Below are positions 19,601 to 29,000 of a DNA stretch of 64,000 nt, one piece after another. Numbering within the stretch: position 1 is the first letter of the stretch; each line of letters begins with the position of its first letter. The notes beneath the pieces are model-generated. The model did no database searches. It was not told where the DNA came from and saw only the letters and a list, made by a program, of their open reading frames with translations. Position numbers and translations under genes: made by a program. Source of the stretch: Cytophagaceae bacterium (GTDB lineage Bacteria; Bacteroidota; Bacteroidia; Cytophagales; JAIYAX01); assembly GCA_027488815.1 (NCBI GenBank), contig JAIYAX010000005.1:62001-126000 (forward strand), read 5' to 3'.

Positions 19601-22541
19601 GAATGCATCCAATGCCGGATCTGGCGGGCTCGGAGTAAGTGGGGGTTCAATTACTTTACAAGCAGGCGATGCCTGGAACAATGGAGGAGCAGGATCAGGA
19701 GGAGCAGTCAATATCATAAGTGGGGGAAATTTCAATACAAGCGACAATCCCGGCTTTATCACGATGAGTACCAGAACAGGCACGGTGACGACCGAACGCA
19801 TGCGAATTCTGGCAAGCGGAAATGTGGGGATTGGTACAACTGCCCCCACAGCACAACTACATACCACAGGAGGAGTCAGATTTCAGGCTTTCACCGGTCC
19901 CGGAGTATTAACGGTTGATGCTTCAGGAAATGTAAGCTCGGTTTCTGGTGGTACAGTTGTTGGTTCGGGACAGATCAACAGGGTTGCTTATTGGAACACC
20001 GCATCTACCTTAAGTTCATCAACACAGTTTTATTGGGACAATGCGAACGAATTTTTGGGTGTTGGATGGTCTGCTCCTGAGCATCCACTTCATCTTCACA
20101 GAGCAGCAGGGGCTGACGTACTTTCAAAATATACAAATACCAACACATTTGTAGGCGCAGGAAACGGCTTTGAAGTAGGTATTTTGGCGGCAGGCGATGC
20201 CATTTTTAGAAACATGGAACCTACCAGCATGCAGTTTTCAACGAGTAATATCGAAAGGATGCGGATCTCTGCTGCTGGAAATGTGGGCATTGGAACAACA
20301 ACTCCAGATGCATCTTCATTAGTAGACGTTGTCTCAACACTTGCCAACACGATTATTTCAACAAACAATCATATTGGGGCTAGTAATAAAACCGGTTTTA
20401 TTACTACAGTCAGTGGAACTGGAACTGGTGCAAAGACTGGACTTCAATCTATTGTAAGCGGTACAGTAGGCTCTGCTGCTCAAGTCCTTGGATTTAGCAA
20501 TAACATAAATCCACAAGGAACCGGTACAACATTTGGGATTAATAATACTATTGCAAATTTGGGCACCGGAATTCGATATGGTGTATTCAATAATATATCC
20601 TCCTCAGCAACAAATACATCCATTATTTATGGAACCTTTAACAGCTTAGGAAGTGGAGGCCCAGGTGGAGTTATTGGGGACTACAGCACCATTAGCTCTG
20701 TTGCCACTACCACCGGGGAGCTTTATGGATCCAGATACGACATTACGCCAAATGGTACCGGTTTGGTAATGGGAAGCAGAACCACCCTATTTGCAGGAAC
20801 AGGCACCGGTCAGCGATATGGGTATTACAGCTCCATTGGAACAGCAGCAGGAAATGCATCGGCTATTTATGGACTTCATTCATTTATCAATCCAGCAGGT
20901 ACAGGTACCGTTTATAGCACTTACAATGTAGTACAAGCTGCCGGTACTGGACCTAGGTATGGCAATTATGCTCTTGTAGAGGCTGGTGCAAGCAATACAT
21001 CACCTATTTTTGGTCTTAATAATGATGTTATACCAAATGGATCAGGAAATGCTTTTGGGGCCTCAAATATTATCTCTTCGTTTGGAACTGGTGAGAGGTA
21101 CGGTACATATAACAGTGTATCAGCATCAAATTTGAATACATCAGCTATTTATGGTTTGCACTCATTAACTAATCATTCGGGCTCGGGTACGGTTTATGGA
21201 TCGTACATTGATGCCAATAAGGCAGCTGCTCAGCCTGGAACGGTATATGGTCAGTATGTGATATCTGACAATGATGGAACAGGGGACTCCTACCTAATGT
21301 TTGCTAATTCCATTGGAGCCACAACAGGAATTGAATATGGGTTATATGTTATCGGTGAAGACAGGAACTATTTTAGTAACAACGTGGGTATTGGCACAAC
21401 CATCCCAAATGCCCCGCTTCAGTTCTCCAATGCTTTGGTGAATAGAAAAGTTGTACTTTGGGAAGGGGCAAACAATGACCACCAATACTATGGATTTGGT
21501 GTAAATGGGGCTACTTTAAGGTATCAGGTGGACGCTACTGCTGCTAACCATGTTTTTTATGCAGGTACATCAGCAACTACCAGTGAAGAACTTATGCGGA
21601 TCACCGGCACAGGAAGGGTGGGTATTGGTACTAACGCTCCCAATAGCTTGATTGATGTTGTTGGAACTGCTACTGATCCTCAAACCATTGTCAATATGAC
21701 TTCGGCAAATACCTGGGGAACGGCACTAAACATTGGCAATTCTACCTCATCAACTGCTTACCAATTGGTAACAGCAGGTAGTGCACATCCAAGCCTTCCC
21801 TCAGGTTCATTTGCGTTAAGTTCATTAAGTTCAGGCAACTTAATCACCGTTGATGGAAGCACAGGTGACATGGCCATTGGCGCTTTGTCAGTGACAACAA
21901 ATAAGATTGGAATAGGTATCGCCCCAACAGGATCATCAAAAGTATACGTAAGAAATACAGATAACAGTTTCTCTGACGGAATGTGGTTAGCCAATAACAG
22001 AACTTCAGCCGGTACTGTATGGGGACTTTACAACACCACATCTAACTCCTCAACGGGCACTTTGTATGGTATTTTTACCAGTGTATCAGGAGGTACCGCT
22101 GCAAACAGATGGTCATTTTATGGCAATGATAAAGCTTTTATTACTGCGGGTACTTGGGGAACTTCTGATCAGAATTTGAAAGAGAACATTTCCGAGATAA
22201 AAAATGCGATCTCAATTGTTCAGCAAATCCCTTCTTATTCTTACTCATATAAAAAGGATGATTTATATAAAAGCTTCAATTTCCCAGAAGGAATTCAATA
22301 CGGATTTATGGCCCAAGATCTTGAAAAGGTGTTGCCAACCTATGTAAATGATAGTGAGCATTTTGTCCCAGAGGATCTTGAAAAGAAGAGAAAAGGGCTT
22401 ATTAGTGAACCGAGAAGCGTTCGTATCAAATCAGTAAACTACCAAGGCATTATCCCCATCCTCACCCAGGCCATCAAAGAGCAACAGGAACAAATTGAAC
22501 TCCTGAGGGAGCAAGTAGAAGAGCTCTTGAAAAAGCCCTAA
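16677..22541 (+). CDS. Giant repetitive secreted protein 2 (1954 aa); NVGIGT-module protein with C-terminal S74-type chaperone domain and coiled coil
   Basis: Signal peptide, same N-terminal block, many NVGIGT modules; C-terminus TWGTSDQNLKENISEIKNAISIVQQIPSYSYSYK...QYGFMAQDLEKVLPTYV...YQGIIPILTQAIKEQQEQIELLREQVEELLKKP. Confidence 0.93.
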   Translation: MKLLLRTSLVFIPVLLNVCAVYAQQSVGIGTNTPNPRAVLQLVSPGQNQGFLLPKLTTAQITSLGSSLGAGDIGLQVYDSLLQQIRYWNGTAWLTVSTATSMGTVTSVGLSLPSIFTVSGSPVTTSGTLTGTLVAQGQNTVFAGPTTGTSTPTFRALVAGDIPSLPATIITSGTLPIAIGGTNGTAAPTAGALAYGTGSAYAFTAAGTTGQVLQSNGVGAPTWASPNSFGWGLTGNAGINPATNFLGTTDAQPLRFATGVGGVERMRITPTGNIGIGTTTPATELHVTGNAAVIRIEGVDHAYLEYFNDGPATRTGWIGYGDPAATALNLSNEIGDVAFSSGVGTAFERMRITNTGEVGIGTISPTERLQVAGNIRFSGALMPNNLAGTSGQILTSQGTGVAPVWSNLSALAWSLTGNAGTNPLTNYIGTSDAQPLRINTNGAERMRVSAAGVVGINNTNPVAGSFNPAMRLDVSGAIRTARDGVNGEEGGEFALGEPSLAPGGGTGNWIMDAYFAGGVNKVRLFNTRTGNNHLNITDNGTPFVGIGNFGFAEAALATLDVKGNVRIVDGTQAAGRVLTSDAGGYATWQTLPAVNSWSLSGNTGTVDGTNFLGTTDNIAFTIRTNNIRSARLEPALNGNSFFGFEAGLNVPNASTSTAMGYQALRAATVGSQNTAIGYRAMNVTNNAIQNVAVGMNAMLLNTAGSQNTALGYGAMSANTDGLRNVAVGMSALNANTTGDDNVSVGYQSLLSNSLGNFNVGIGSQALLNTTADNNVAIGIGAGAFNTSGTNNTFLGRSANATVNNLTNATAVGANATVSQSNTIILGNNANVGIGTSTPARRLHVQQTGSSGGLVLEAPSNSAALLDLLTLGNGSSPVNNPATRGWQWIAYGNTFGLLALQNDMALFSYNGTGGTNVMHFDAAGNVGLGTTAPFERLHVGANIFLQNDLNLAEDNDHTIKVANRTTPSANGSNLVLNASNAGSGGLGVSGGSITLQAGDAWNNGGAGSGGAVNIISGGNFNTSDNPGFITMSTRTGTVTTERMRILASGNVGIGTTAPTAQLHTTGGVRFQAFTGPGVLTVDASGNVSSVSGGTVVGSGQINRVAYWNTASTLSSSTQFYWDNANEFLGVGWSAPEHPLHLHRAAGADVLSKYTNTNTFVGAGNGFEVGILAAGDAIFRNMEPTSMQFSTSNIERMRISAAGNVGIGTTTPDASSLVDVVSTLANTIISTNNHIGASNKTGFITTVSGTGTGAKTGLQSIVSGTVGSAAQVLGFSNNINPQGTGTTFGINNTIANLGTGIRYGVFNNISSSATNTSIIYGTFNSLGSGGPGGVIGDYSTISSVATTTGELYGSRYDITPNGTGLVMGSRTTLFAGTGTGQRYGYYSSIGTAAGNASAIYGLHSFINPAGTGTVYSTYNVVQAAGTGPRYGNYALVEAGASNTSPIFGLNNDVIPNGSGNAFGASNIISSFGTGERYGTYNSVSASNLNTSAIYGLHSLTNHSGSGTVYGSYIDANKAAAQPGTVYGQYVISDNDGTGDSYLMFANSIGATTGIEYGLYVIGEDRNYFSNNVGIGTTIPNAPLQFSNALVNRKVVLWEGANNDHQYYGFGVNGATLRYQVDATAANHVFYAGTSATTSEELMRITGTGRVGIGTNAPNSLIDVVGTATDPQTIVNMTSANTWGTALNIGNSTSSTAYQLVTAGSAHPSLPSGSFALSSLSSGNLITVDGSTGDMAIGALSVTTNKIGIGIAPTGSSKVYVRNTDNSFSDGMWLANNRTSAGTVWGLYNTTSNSSTGTLYGIFTSVSGGTAANRWSFYGNDKAFITAGTWGTSDQNLKENISEIKNAISIVQQIPSYSYSYKKDDLYKSFNFPEGIQYGFMAQDLEKVLPTYVNDSEHFVPEDLEKKRKGLISEPRSVRIKSVNYQGIIPILTQAIKEQQEQIELLREQVEELLKKP
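16746..16850 (+). repeat. Conserved N-terminal 35-aa block, copy 2
   Basis: QQSVGIGTNTPNPRAVLQLVSPGQNQGFLLPKLTT. Confidence 0.9.
18540..19190 (+). repeat. 'NTAxGYxAMxxNTxGxxN' repeat block in giant 2
   Basis: NGNSFFGFEAGLNVPNASTSTAMGYQALRAATVGSQNTAIGYRAMNVTNNAIQNVAVGMNAMLLNTAGSQNTALGYGAM...; homologous block in giant 3 at 31548-32199. Confidence 0.85.
20391..21366 (+). repeat. Alternating 'GTGxRYGxY / NTSxIYG / PxGTGxxxG' repeat array unique to giant 2
   Basis: Protein periodicity: GTGIRYGVFNNISSSATNTSIIYGTFNSL..., GTGQRYGYYSSIGTAAGNASAIYGLHSFINPAGTGTVYSTYN..., GTGPRYGNYALVEAGASNTSPIFGLNNDVIPNGSGNAFG..., GTGERYGTYNSVSASNLNTSAIYGLHS.... Confidence 0.8.
22164..22538 (+). other. Peptidase S74-like intramolecular chaperone/autoprocessing domain of giant 2
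   Basis: Ser1830-DQNL-Lys1835 (S-x4-K) followed by ENI...MAQDLEKVLP... and a C-terminal coiled coil. Confidence 0.8.
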
Positions 22542-22545
22542 CCCA

Positions 22546-24195
22546 TCAGGGTGCCATCAGGGCCTTGATCCTTGTAAGGTTATCCAGATACATTTGGTTG
22601 TTCGGGTCCAAATTAGTTGCCTCCGTAAAGTCACGATAGGCACTTAGGGTATCGGAGCTCATGATGTTGCAAACTCCACGGTTGTTCCAGGCTTCGGCAA
22701 GCTGGGGGTCCAGTTTTAATGCGGCAGAATAATCTTGAATGGCTTGCTTCCAAATCCCCTGCTTCTTGTACGAGTTACCCCGGTTATAAAAGTTCACCGG
22801 ACTTTCCTGAAGCCTGATGAGTTCATCATAGAGTTTTAAGGCATCCTGATCTTTGCCCAATGCATCCGCCTGTATGGCCAATGCACTTAACACCTTGGGA
22901 TCACCCGGCTGTAAAGCATAGGCAGATTTATAGTCCAGAAAGGCTTTTTCGACCTCCTTTACTTTTTCATAAGCCTCCGCTCGCTTCATGTATCCGAAAT
23001 AGAGCTCAGGATATTGCTTTAAGACATTGCTCCAGATCAACACATCACTTTTCCAGGTTTTCAGGTGTTGCGTATTGATGCTGAAAAAAACGATTGACGA
23101 AATGCCCAGAACGAGAACTGTGATGATTTTGAATGACCTAGAACGGCTGATCAGCACATGGAAAGGAATACAAAGCAACGGAAACAGGCCAAGGTAAAAA
23201 TACCTTTCAGCTACCATAGGATACCCGGCAGGGTAAATTCGGATGGTTGGCCCAAGCAAGATGACAGAGGTCAAAAGGCAAAAGAATACTGTTCGTTCTT
23301 TTTTGAAGGTATAGACCATTAGAATGGCCAAAGCAATCAAAAACACAGGGGAGGTTATATAGTACCACGGCACTGTCTGTCCGGGTAATGGGTAGGCATG
23401 ATAAGCCGAAAATCCCCAGGGGAGCACTGTTTTTTGAAAGTAAAACTGTAGGGTATAAGCTCCTAGCGACAAGTACTCATACCAATGATATCCCGTGTCC
23501 GGCATTTTTCTCAGATCGAGCTGTGCTGCACCATAAATGGCCACAATCCCCGTGGCTATGGCTACAAGAAAAAAGGGCATTAAAGGGAGTACATCTGCAA
23601 TCTTTAACCCTTTCTTCTCAAACCAAATGAACGCCAGCATCACTACCGGAAAGGTCATCGCAGTAGGTTTGCTTAAGGAAGAAAGTACGATGAAAAGAAG
23701 CGACAGGAAGTATCCTTTTCTTGAGTTTTTCTGAATAAACGCTGTGTAAGCGATCGCCGCCAGCAAGTAAAAAAGACTAAAAAGCAGATCTTTTCTTGAT
23801 GAAATCCATACGACAGGCTCGATATGAATGGGGTGAATGCTGAACAAAAGGGCAACTGAAAATGCAAGCCATTCGGACTTAAACCATTGCTTCAAAAGAA
23901 AGCCCAATAAGAGTGCGTTAAGGACATGAAGAATCAATTGGGTCAAATGAAAGTATTTGGCTTTCAGGCCAAAAAAATGCATCTCAAGAATGTAGGAAAG
24001 GGAAACGATGGGGGTATAAAGCCCTACAGTAAAGCTGTCCCAAATGCCCCTAACATCTTTTTGAAGGATTTCAGGGTTTTCAGTGACATATAAATTGTCG
24101 TCCCAGTTGGTAAATCCCAGTTTGAGGACACCTGCGAAATTCAGGCTTACCATCAGGATGATAATTCCCGCCCAAAGAATATTCTTTTTATACAT
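22546..24195 (-). CDS. Polytopic membrane protein with C-terminal TPRs, TMTC/DUF1736-like (candidate protein O-glycosyltransferase)
   Basis: FTNWDDNLYV, HLTQLILHVLNALLLGFLL, FSIHPIHIEPVVWISSRKDLLFSLFYL, SSLSKPTAMTFPVVML; C-terminal TPR units (NRGNSYKKQGIWKQAIQDYSAALKLDPQLAEAWNNRGVC). Confidence 0.8.
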   Translation of the reverse strand: MYKKNILWAGIIILMVSLNFAGVLKLGFTNWDDNLYVTENPEILQKDVRGIWDSFTVGLYTPIVSLSYILEMHFFGLKAKYFHLTQLILHVLNALLLGFLLKQWFKSEWLAFSVALLFSIHPIHIEPVVWISSRKDLLFSLFYLLAAIAYTAFIQKNSRKGYFLSLLFIVLSSLSKPTAMTFPVVMLAFIWFEKKGLKIADVLPLMPFFLVAIATGIVAIYGAAQLDLRKMPDTGYHWYEYLSLGAYTLQFYFQKTVLPWGFSAYHAYPLPGQTVPWYYITSPVFLIALAILMVYTFKKERTVFFCLLTSVILLGPTIRIYPAGYPMVAERYFYLGLFPLLCIPFHVLISRSRSFKIITVLVLGISSIVFFSINTQHLKTWKSDVLIWSNVLKQYPELYFGYMKRAEAYEKVKEVEKAFLDYKSAYALQPGDPKVLSALAIQADALGKDQDALKLYDELIRLQESPVNFYNRGNSYKKQGIWKQAIQDYSAALKLDPQLAEAWNNRGVCNIMSSDTLSAYRDFTEATNLDPNNQMYLDNLTRIKALMAP

Positions 24196-25066
24196 CTGCT
24201 TTACCTGAATGAATGACCAGACCCACGATCAAAATTAACAGACAGACCAATGCATAATGAAACAAGTACAATTTGCGATAGGTAAAGATGTTTGCTCTCA
24301 TAAACTGGTTAAAGGCAGGGTGAATGATGAGATGCATAAAGCTAGGAATGATCAACATCAAATGCACTCCGGGTTGTGTTAAAAAAGGGATTACTACCAA
24401 GGTGAATAGCGCTCCCATTTGCAGCAAAAAGCTTAACCAGAGTGCACGATCAGCACCCACTTTGCAGGCTGTAGTATGTTCCCCATTTCGTTTATCCGCT
24501 TCGTAATCTACATATTCATGAATCATGTGGCCGGAAGCGACCATGAGGCCAAAATAAATCGAAAGTAAACCTGCTGTCATGGTGAGTTCTTTTTGATACA
24601 CCGAATAACCCAGAAAGTAATGAGCAACCTGAGTGATGAAGGCCAGACTTAGTCCGCCCCAGGGAATGCCTTTCAAGCCTTTGGGTATGCTATAGGCAAT
24701 CCATAAGGCAAGCACCAAATGGGCAATCAGCAGGGTATTGAAAGGAAGGAAGAAAAGCAAAACGTAACCACATGCCATAAATCCCAAGGCAAAATGAAGG
24801 TATTGAGAGCGGCTAAGCTTCAGAGTAGGTTGAAGGCGAGGATTGATTTGATCTGATTCAAAACCCCAGTAACTGTTAAGGCCGTAAATAGCCGTAGCAA
24901 AAAAGAAACTGGAAAGCGCAAGCAGAAATACCGATAAACGAAACACAGTACCTTCTTCAATCATGGGGATCATGCATCCAATCAAGACAAAAGCAAGTTT
25001 GGGGATCACTTCCCTGACTCTGAAGCTCAGTAAAACGTTTTTAAACTTGTCAATCGTTTTGGGCAC
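24188..25066 (-). CDS. UbiA-family prenyltransferase-like integral membrane protein
   Basis: Multi-TM; motif I position LNSYWGFESDQINPRLQP; motif II EYVDYEADKRNGEHTTACKVG. Confidence 0.75.
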   Translation of the reverse strand: MPKTIDKFKNVLLSFRVREVIPKLAFVLIGCMIPMIEEGTVFRLSVFLLALSSFFFATAIYGLNSYWGFESDQINPRLQPTLKLSRSQYLHFALGFMACGYVLLFFLPFNTLLIAHLVLALWIAYSIPKGLKGIPWGGLSLAFITQVAHYFLGYSVYQKELTMTAGLLSIYFGLMVASGHMIHEYVDYEADKRNGEHTTACKVGADRALWLSFLLQMGALFTLVVIPFLTQPGVHLMLIIPSFMHLIIHPAFNQFMRANIFTYRKLYLFHYALVCLLILIVGLVIHSGKADV

Positions 25067-25103
25067 CTTTGGTTTTTACATGTAAAATTGAATTAAAAAC
25101 TCA

Positions 25104-25904
25104 TTGGAGGAAACTGTCCTTGATATTGCCAGATTGAATACACACTCGGTTGCCGAAGGTGTTTGGATGATCGATGAGATCATTTCTCAAGAACTGGGGG
25201 CCAATCTGTACCGGCAAGCCATGGAGCTGAAGTCAGGTTGGGTAGATTACCGGCATTTTATGGAGAGGAAATCTGCCTTTCAGAGCTGGGAGGAATTGCC
25301 GCCCGCCTGGCAGCAGGTGCTGTCTGAATTAAGCAGCAATGAGTTTATCGATTTCCTGAGTCAACTTTCTGGAATTGATCATCTGGTATTTGATCCTCAG
25401 TTAATCGGATCAGGAATTCACCGCATGGGTAGGGGAGATTATTTAGCCGTCCACCGAGATTTTACTCATCATCCATCAAAGAAATTGCAGAGACGATTAA
25501 ACCTGATCATTCACTTAAGTCCGGTATGGAAAGAGGATTGGCAAGGTCATACACAATTTTATGATGAAGCTGATCAGCCTCCTTCATTGAATCTTCGTCC
25601 TTCCTTTTGTCAAGCCCTTGTCTTTAAAAACGATGCATTTAAATACCACGGAGTTCCCGACTGTATTGATTGTCCAGAAGGAGTTCACCGGCTTACCTTA
25701 AGCACATTTTACTACGCTCCTGAGCCAGTGAAGACCCGAAAGAAATACACGTATTACCCACCCTTTCAATTTTCAGGGATGAAAATGCGCTCTTTGGCTT
25801 TTGCAGAAAACTTAATGATCACTATTTACAGCTTTGTAACAGCAAAGAACAGGGCTCGGCTAGACAAAATGGTCGGGTCTGTTATGAAAAAGTTGTTTAG
25901 TTAA
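25104..25904 (+). CDS. 2OG-Fe(II) oxygenase (prolyl-4-hydroxylase-like fold), TTG start
   Basis: HRDFTHH (HxD), KYHGVPDCIDCPEGVHRLTLSTFYY (distal H and R of the double-stranded beta helix). Confidence 0.75.
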   Translation: MEETVLDIARLNTHSVAEGVWMIDEIISQELGANLYRQAMELKSGWVDYRHFMERKSAFQSWEELPPAWQQVLSELSSNEFIDFLSQLSGIDHLVFDPQLIGSGIHRMGRGDYLAVHRDFTHHPSKKLQRRLNLIIHLSPVWKEDWQGHTQFYDEADQPPSLNLRPSFCQALVFKNDAFKYHGVPDCIDCPEGVHRLTLSTFYYAPEPVKTRKKYTYYPPFQFSGMKMRSLAFAENLMITIYSFVTAKNRARLDKMVGSVMKKLFS

Positions 25905-26004
25905 AGGAGCTATTTGCCTCAACATTATATGTTTTCCGGTTACACATTTGATTTTAAATTATTAAACATAAGCGTTATTTTTACACGCCTTTGACTAACC
26001 AGCA

Positions 26005-29000
26005 ATGAACAATTTTAGACTACACCTGTCCCTCATAGCTATCACGATCCTGCTTCCCGTCTTCAGCAATGCTCAGCAATCAGTCGGTATCGGTACGAAT
26101 TCGCCCAATCCAAGAGCTGTACTTCAACTGGTAAGCCCAGGTCAGAATCAGGGCTTTCTCTTGCCTAAGCTTACCACTACTGAAATTAATACAATGCCAG
26201 TGATAGCTTCTGATAGAGGATTGATGGTGTATGATAGCTTGACCAATGAGATTAAATATTGGAGCGGCACCTTGTGGATTAGCATGGGTTCAGGAGGGGC
26301 AACTAGCCTAAATTCCTTGTCGGATGTGACACTTACAGCACCTGCAATTGGTAGTTACCTTCGATATAATGGGGTTGATTGGGTCAATTCCTCCACTATT
26401 TTCCCGATAAATGAAACAGTTGCAGCAGCAGGCACGCAGTTTCAATTAAATCAGACAGGTCCTGGGACGACCTTCAGGCTAACCAATTCAAGCCCGCTCT
26501 CAACCGATTTTGTCATGAGTGTAGAGGCATTCGGAGATGCGATTGCTGGCTACTTCGTCAAGAATAATCCGGCTTCCACAAATCAGGCAATTTACTCCCA
26601 TACTCTTGGTACCGGACCGGCATTGGTAAGTTTTGGATTAGGTAACAATTCAACGGCAGCCAGATTTGCAAATACAAGTATTTCTAGTAATCAACCTTCT
26701 GTGATTATCGAAAATGCCGGAACAGGCTTAGGCTTAAACGTAGCCTCAGGTGGAGTTCGTGTAAATCGATTTGGAGGCGGAGGCAACAAAATGATTGTGA
26801 CCAACAACACAGGGGTTTTGGATACTGCAGCACTGCCCACCTCTCAGTGGATCACAAATGGGTCAAATATTTTTTATAACAGCGGGAATGTAGGAATTGG
26901 TACCATCACACCTACCGAGAGGTTACATGTCGTGGGAAATAGTCGAGTAACAGGTATCAGTTATTCAAGGAGCGTTGAAGTATTTGATACGTTAAATCAA
27001 GCTTCTTTTTTCAGGACCAATTCTACTGTACAGGCGCAGAATTATATTGAATTCAGTACGGGCAGATACAATGGAAACAACAATCGTACGGATTCAAGAT
27101 GGCAACTAGGTTTAAGCCAATTAGCTACACCGAGTGACAACGATTTTTTTGGTATAGGCCGAAACAACATTGGGTATGATTTTGTAGTCAACCGTGCTGG
27201 TTTTGTTGGTATTGGCGCAGAAACCCCTACAGAAAGACTAGACGTTGTAGGTAATTTAAAATTCTCAGGAGCCATAATGCCTAACAACCAGCCGGGCTCC
27301 TCCGGTCAGGTATTGACTTCTTCAGGTCCCGGCTTACCTCCAACCTGGACTTCCGCAGGAGGCTCAGGTACCGTTACAAGCGTGGGTCTCACTCTGTCCG
27401 GAATTTTTTCAGTCTCAGGTTCCCCGGTTATTGGCAGTGGTACACTGACTGGCTCTCTTATCAATCAGGCACAAAACACTGTCTTTGCAGGGCCTACATC
27501 AGGATCAAACACACCTAGCTTCAGGGCATTGGTGGCAGGTGATATCCCTTCTTTACCTGCAACGATCATTACTTCAGGAACAATCCCTATAGTAAGAGGT
27601 GGAACCAATGGAACCGCCGCACCAACTGCAGGGGCTGTAGCGTATGGAACTGGCACTGCCTATGCATTCACCGCTGCAGGCTCTTCAGGTCAGGTATTGC
27701 AAAGCAATGGAGCTGGAGCACCAACCTGGGTTAACCCTCCTGCTTCATCAGGATGGTTACTTTCTGGTAACACAGGCACTACACCTGCCACTCAATTTAT
27801 TGGAACGACAGACCTACAGGACTTACGTTTCCGAACAGATAATGCCGAGCGTATGGCTATCACTTCAATTGGAAACGTAGGAATTGGAGTTGTAAATCCT
27901 ACTTCCCGACTTCAAGTTCTAGCATCTGGAGGGCTGAATCCCGATGCAAATGGACTTTATGTAAACAACCCGATTAATTCCCCCGGTGAAGATGCAATAC
28001 TTACAACACGTGTAGCAGGTTCTAGTGCCGGTAACCCTTTTGTATCCTTTGACATCGCAGGAGAGGCCGGTTATTCCTTGGGGATTGACAATGCCGACAC
28101 GAATAAATTTAAACTAAGCGCCACATGGAATAGTCTTGCCGCCAGTCCTTTGATAACTGTTCAGCAAAATGGTTTCACAGGGTTCGGCACCTCCAACCCA
28201 ATAGATCGATTACATGTTGCCGGTAGAGTGCGAATTGTGCAAGGCCAATATGGTTTAATTCATACAGACGGCATTACAGAAATGGGAACCTTTGTAGATG
28301 CATCCGCAGGTTGGTTTGGAACCAACACCAATCACCCCTTGTGGTTTTACACAAATAATCAACCTTTTCCAGGTTTGATGGTCAGCGTTTCAAACAATGT
28401 AGGAATTGGTACCGTCAACCCTACTGAGAGATTGGAAGTTTTAGGCAACATCCGGTTCACTGGGGCACTTATGCCAAACGGACTGGCCGGAAATACTGGT
28501 GAAGTGCTCACCTCTGCTGGGCCGGGCTTGCCACCAACATGGACCGCAGTCGGAGGCTCGGGAACAGTCACTTCAATCGGTACAGGAACAGGACTAACTG
28601 GCGGGCCGATCACAACTACAGGAACCATCTCATTGGCCAATTCCGGAGTTACAATAGGCACTTATGGAACGGCATCAGCAGTGGGAACATTCACGGTAGA
28701 CGCCACAGGTAGGCTAACCTCAGCTTCTTCTACTCCAATAGCTATTAGTGCTGGCCAGATCACTTCGGGAACACTTCCTATAAATAGAGGAGGTACAAAT
28801 TCAACTGTAGCTCCGGTTGATGGAGGACTAGCATACGGTATTGGAGGGGCCTATGCATTTAACGCTGCAGGTACACCCGGCCAAGTTTTGCAAAGCAATG
28901 GTACAGGTGCACCTACGTGGGTTACTTTACCTTCTTTTTTAACAACAAGCTTAAACAATGGAAGTGTATTAGTTGGAAATGCCAGCAATGTTGCTACTCA

